NCBI RefSeq assembly: GCF_026626745.1
Contig: NZ_JAPNJW010000001.1
Coordinates: forward strand, 1,208,001 to 1,272,000
Reading direction: 5' to 3'
Length of the DNA: 64,000 nt
Origin: Nannocystis sp. RBIL2
GTDB taxonomy: Bacteria; Myxococcota_A; Polyangia; Nannocystales; Nannocystaceae
Shown here: positions 61,002 to 64,000 of the stretch, in pieces
Layout: each line of letters opens with the position of its first letter
Position numbering within the stretch: position 1 is the stretch's first letter
Program-made: the position numbers and the translations under genes
Notes under the pieces: model-generated
What the model was told of the DNA's origin: nothing
Database searches by the model: none
The model's input: the letters and a program-made list of their open reading frames with translations, nothing else

Positions 61002-62246
61002 GTGCGGCTCGCCTACCTCTCGCACTACTTCCCGCCCGAATCCAACGCCCCCGCGGCGCGCGTCCACGAGCTCTCGCGCGCGCTGGTGCGGGCCGGCCAC
61101 GAAGTACACGTCGTCACCGGCCAGCCCAACCACCCGCACGGCAAGATCTACCCTGGCTACCGCGCGGCCGAGTACCGCCGCGAGCGGATCGACGGCATCG
61201 ACGTCCACCGCGTGCCGACGCTCCCGGCCGCCAGCCGCGGCGTCCTGCAACGTGGCCTCGGGTACATGTCCCTTCCGACATCTCAGATCGCCCTCGGCGC
61301 GGCGCGCTTGCCCGCCGTCGATCTCGTACTGGCCACCTCGCCGCAGATCCTCACCGGCGTCGCCGGCCTGGCCCTGGCCCGCCTGCGCCGGGTCCCCTTC
61401 GTGCTCGAGGTGCGCGACCTGTGGCCCGACGGCATCGTCGCCGTCGGGGCGCTCAAGCCCGGGCACCCGATCGTGCGCGCCCTCGAGGTCGTCGAGTCCA
61501 CGCTCTACCGCGGCGCCGCCGGCGTCGTCTCGGTCACCGACAGCTTCGTCGACCACTTCGTCGCCCGCGGCGTGCCGCGCGAGCGCATCGCAGTGGTCAA
61601 GAACGGCATCGACACCGCCCTGTTCGCCGCCGACGCCGCCCCCGCGCCGCTGCGGGCCCGGCTCGGGATCCCCGAAGACGCGCTGCTGCTGCTCTACTGC
61701 GGCACCATCGGCATGGCCCAGGACGTCGGCCTGCTCGCGCGGGCCGCCGCGCTCGCCGGCCCGGGCGACGACTTCCACGTCGTCGTCGTCGGCCACGGCG
61801 TCGGCCTGCCGGCGCTGGTCGACGAGGTCGCCGCGCTCGGCGTCGGTCATCGCGTCCACATCCTGCCCTCCGTGCCGCGGCGCGACGTCCCGGGCCTCAT
61901 CGCCGCGGCCGACGTCAGCGCGGTGATCCTGCGCGACGAGCCGACCTTCGCCCGCTACCTGCCGTCGAAGATCTTCGAGGCCATGGCGATGCGCCAGCCG
62001 ATCCTCCTCGGCGTGCGCGGCGAGGCCCAGCGCCTGGTCGAAGGGTCAGGTGCCGGCCTGGCCTTCACGCCCGGCGACCCGGCCGAAGCGCTGGCCAAGC
62101 TGCGCGCGTTCGCGGCGCTCGGTCGCGACGGCCGCGCGCGCATGGGCGAGGCCGCCCGCGCCCACGTCCTCGCGCATCACGACCGCGACCGCCAGGCCGA
62201 GGACCTGGGCCGCTTCCTCGTAGAGATCGCGAGGCGCAGGGCGTGA
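61002..62246 (+). CDS. GT4 glycosyltransferase (WbuB-like)
   Basis: About 414 residues from GTG 61002. The N-terminal Rossmann fold begins RLAYLSHYFPPESNAPAARVHELSRALVRAGHEV, a WbuB/WcaI-type opening. EVRDLWPD lies mid-protein, and the C-terminal donor domain has YCGTIGMAQDV, LPSKIFEAMA (the EX7E-like motif) and LAF. It likely transfers a sugar (GlcNAc or fucosamine type) from a nucleotide donor to a lipid-linked glycan. Its stop overlaps the next start (GTGA), so translation is coupled. Repeat unit at 61265. Confidence 0.9.
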   Translation: MRLAYLSHYFPPESNAPAARVHELSRALVRAGHEVHVVTGQPNHPHGKIYPGYRAAEYRRERIDGIDVHRVPTLPAASRGVLQRGLGYMSLPTSQIALGAARLPAVDLVLATSPQILTGVAGLALARLRRVPFVLEVRDLWPDGIVAVGALKPGHPIVRALEVVESTLYRGAAGVVSVTDSFVDHFVARGVPRERIAVVKNGIDTALFAADAAPAPLRARLGIPEDALLLLYCGTIGMAQDVGLLARAAALAGPGDDFHVVVVGHGVGLPALVDEVAALGVGHRVHILPSVPRRDVPGLIAAADVSAVILRDEPTFARYLPSKIFEAMAMRQPILLGVRGEAQRLVEGSGAGLAFTPGDPAEALAKLRAFAALGRDGRARMGEAARAHVLAHHDRDRQAEDLGRFLVEIARRRA

Positions 62247-62824
62247 GCCACCCGCACCGTCCGCGCAGCAGCCTCGGCCGCACGCTCGAGCGCGCCTCGG
62301 GTCACATCACCCGCTGGTCGGGCAGCTCGTGGGCGTTCGCGCTGGCGGTCCTGGCGATCGTCGTATGGCTGGTGACGGGCCCGCTGTTCGCCTTCTCCGA
62401 CACCTGGCAGCTCGTCATCAACACCGGCACCACAGTCGTCACCTTCTTGATGGTGTTCCTGATCCAGCGGGCCCAGAACAAGGAGTCGCTGGCGGTGCAG
62501 CTCAAGCTCAACGAGATCGTGGCGGCCCTCGAGGGCGCGTCCAACCGCCTGATCGACATCGAGAACCTGTCCGAGGCCGAGCTCGACGTCATCCACCGCC
62601 ACTATCACAAGCTGGCCGAGATCGCGAAGCACGAGAGCGACATCCGCCGCTCGCACTCGATCGAGGAGGCGCGCCACCGCAGCCGCGCCGGCCACAAGTC
62701 GCACCCGCGCGCCAGCCACGGCCCGCGCGAGGCCGGCGCGAGCTGCGAGCCGCCGACAGGCCGGGGTGACGACGCGAACGGACATGTCCCCGAGGACAGC
62801 ACGCCCTCCGAGTCGACCCAATGA
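62243..62824 (+). CDS. Low-affinity iron permease-like membrane protein
   Basis: 193 residues from GTG 62243, overlapping the upstream stop. Two membrane helices (~28-50 and ~58-80) with FLMVFLIQRAQNKESLAVQLKLNEIVAALEGASNRLIDIENLSEAEL match the Fet4/iron_permease (PF04120) family signature. The family name derives from yeast Fet4; the bacterial function is not established. A basic, disordered C-terminal tail (~125-193) includes a repeat unit at 62783. It is convergent with icd. Confidence 0.78.
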   Translation: MSHPHRPRSSLGRTLERASGHITRWSGSSWAFALAVLAIVVWLVTGPLFAFSDTWQLVINTGTTVVTFLMVFLIQRAQNKESLAVQLKLNEIVAALEGASNRLIDIENLSEAELDVIHRHYHKLAEIAKHESDIRRSHSIEEARHRSRAGHKSHPRASHGPREAGASCEPPTGRGDDANGHVPEDSTPSESTQ

Positions 62825-62868
62825 CTTCGCCCCCGCGGCGCTCCGTGCGGAGCCACGCGGGGGCGAAG
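62825..62868. terminator. Bidirectional hairpin between convergent genes
   Basis: A 13-bp perfect outer stem (CTTCGCCCCCGCG / CGCGGGGGCGAAG) and a 6-bp inner stem (GCTCCG / CGGAGC) with 2-nt loops. It sits exactly in the 63-bp gap between the convergent iron-permease-like gene and icd. Together with the repeat unit at 62783 it marks the junction. Confidence 0.8.
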
Positions 62869-62887
62869 CTTCACGCGGCGATGCGGC

Positions 62888-64000
<1,113 letters not shown>

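Noticed and set aside
495..62800. p53-type RRRCATGYYY decamer sites
   Set aside because: The decamer resembles a eukaryotic p53 half-site, but this is bacterial DNA without such a factor; the match is coincidental.

Overview
The window is very GC-rich DNA (roughly 70% by eye) and densely coding. Its gene content points to a predatory or soil member of the Myxococcota, most likely Nannocystales: many secreted lipoproteins with Thr/Ser-rich linkers ending in a TGEP-like motif, several von Willebrand A (vWA) lipoproteins, a Ser/Thr kinase with an AgmX/PglI-like tail, a large hybrid histidine kinase, a MYXO-CTERM-type C-terminus, and a CHAT protease next to a sigma factor. The organism assignment is inference. 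I found no rRNA, tRNA, CRISPR array, transposase or prophage.

Layout. 1-6.7 kb: a truncated membrane-type gene overlapping a HAD phosphatase, then a degenerate PAS/kinase/receiver protein and a hybrid histidine kinase. 6.7-14.7 kb: a SpoU-type RNA methyltransferase, a fatty acid hydroxylase, secreted lipoproteins (FG-GAP, M43 metalloprotease, vWA), and soluble and membrane proteins of unknown role. 14.7-18.2 kb: a type ISP-like DNA methyltransferase and a metallophosphatase whose 3' end is tandemly duplicated. 18.9-24.4 kb: Cys-rich lipoproteins, a TPR-like envelope protein, a Ser/Thr kinase and an ECF sigma factor. 24.7-40 kb: amidase, GT2/DUF2304/YfhO glycosylation genes, a YfbK-like vWA protein, ankyrin, CAP and SnoaL proteins, a PAS-STAS (RsbR-like) protein and a UshA-type 5'-nucleotidase. 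40.5-45.8 kb: a compact sigma factor / membrane anti-sigma-like protein / TPR-CHAT protease operon followed by a trypsin-like lipoprotein. 45.9-55.3 kb: a CtlX-like hydrolase, a CE2-type esterase, quinolinate synthase (nadA), a thioredoxin-NHL protein and more lipoproteins. 55.3-64 kb: a radical SAM/UbiA pair, a MYXO-CTERM protein, a vWA lipoprotein, a GT4 glycosyltransferase with an iron-permease-like membrane protein, and the 3' part of icd.

The most unusual signal is not a gene. About 45 loci carry a degenerate palindrome, CATGTCC-N4-GGACATG, built on an exact 14-bp period (the 10-mer GGACATGTCC separated by 4 variable bases). Arrays of 3-7 units sit at gene 3' ends and in convergent junctions, and often supply the stop codon. 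Shorter runs of 1-4 units lie inside coding sequences in different reading frames. The other leading candidate is the sigma / anti-sigma / CHAT protease operon, which has the parts of a proteolysis-triggered transcription switch.

Many start codons lie only 6-13 nt downstream of a TANNNT hexamer, suggesting that leaderless or near-leaderless mRNAs are common. GTGA/ATGA 4-bp overlaps mark translationally coupled pairs.
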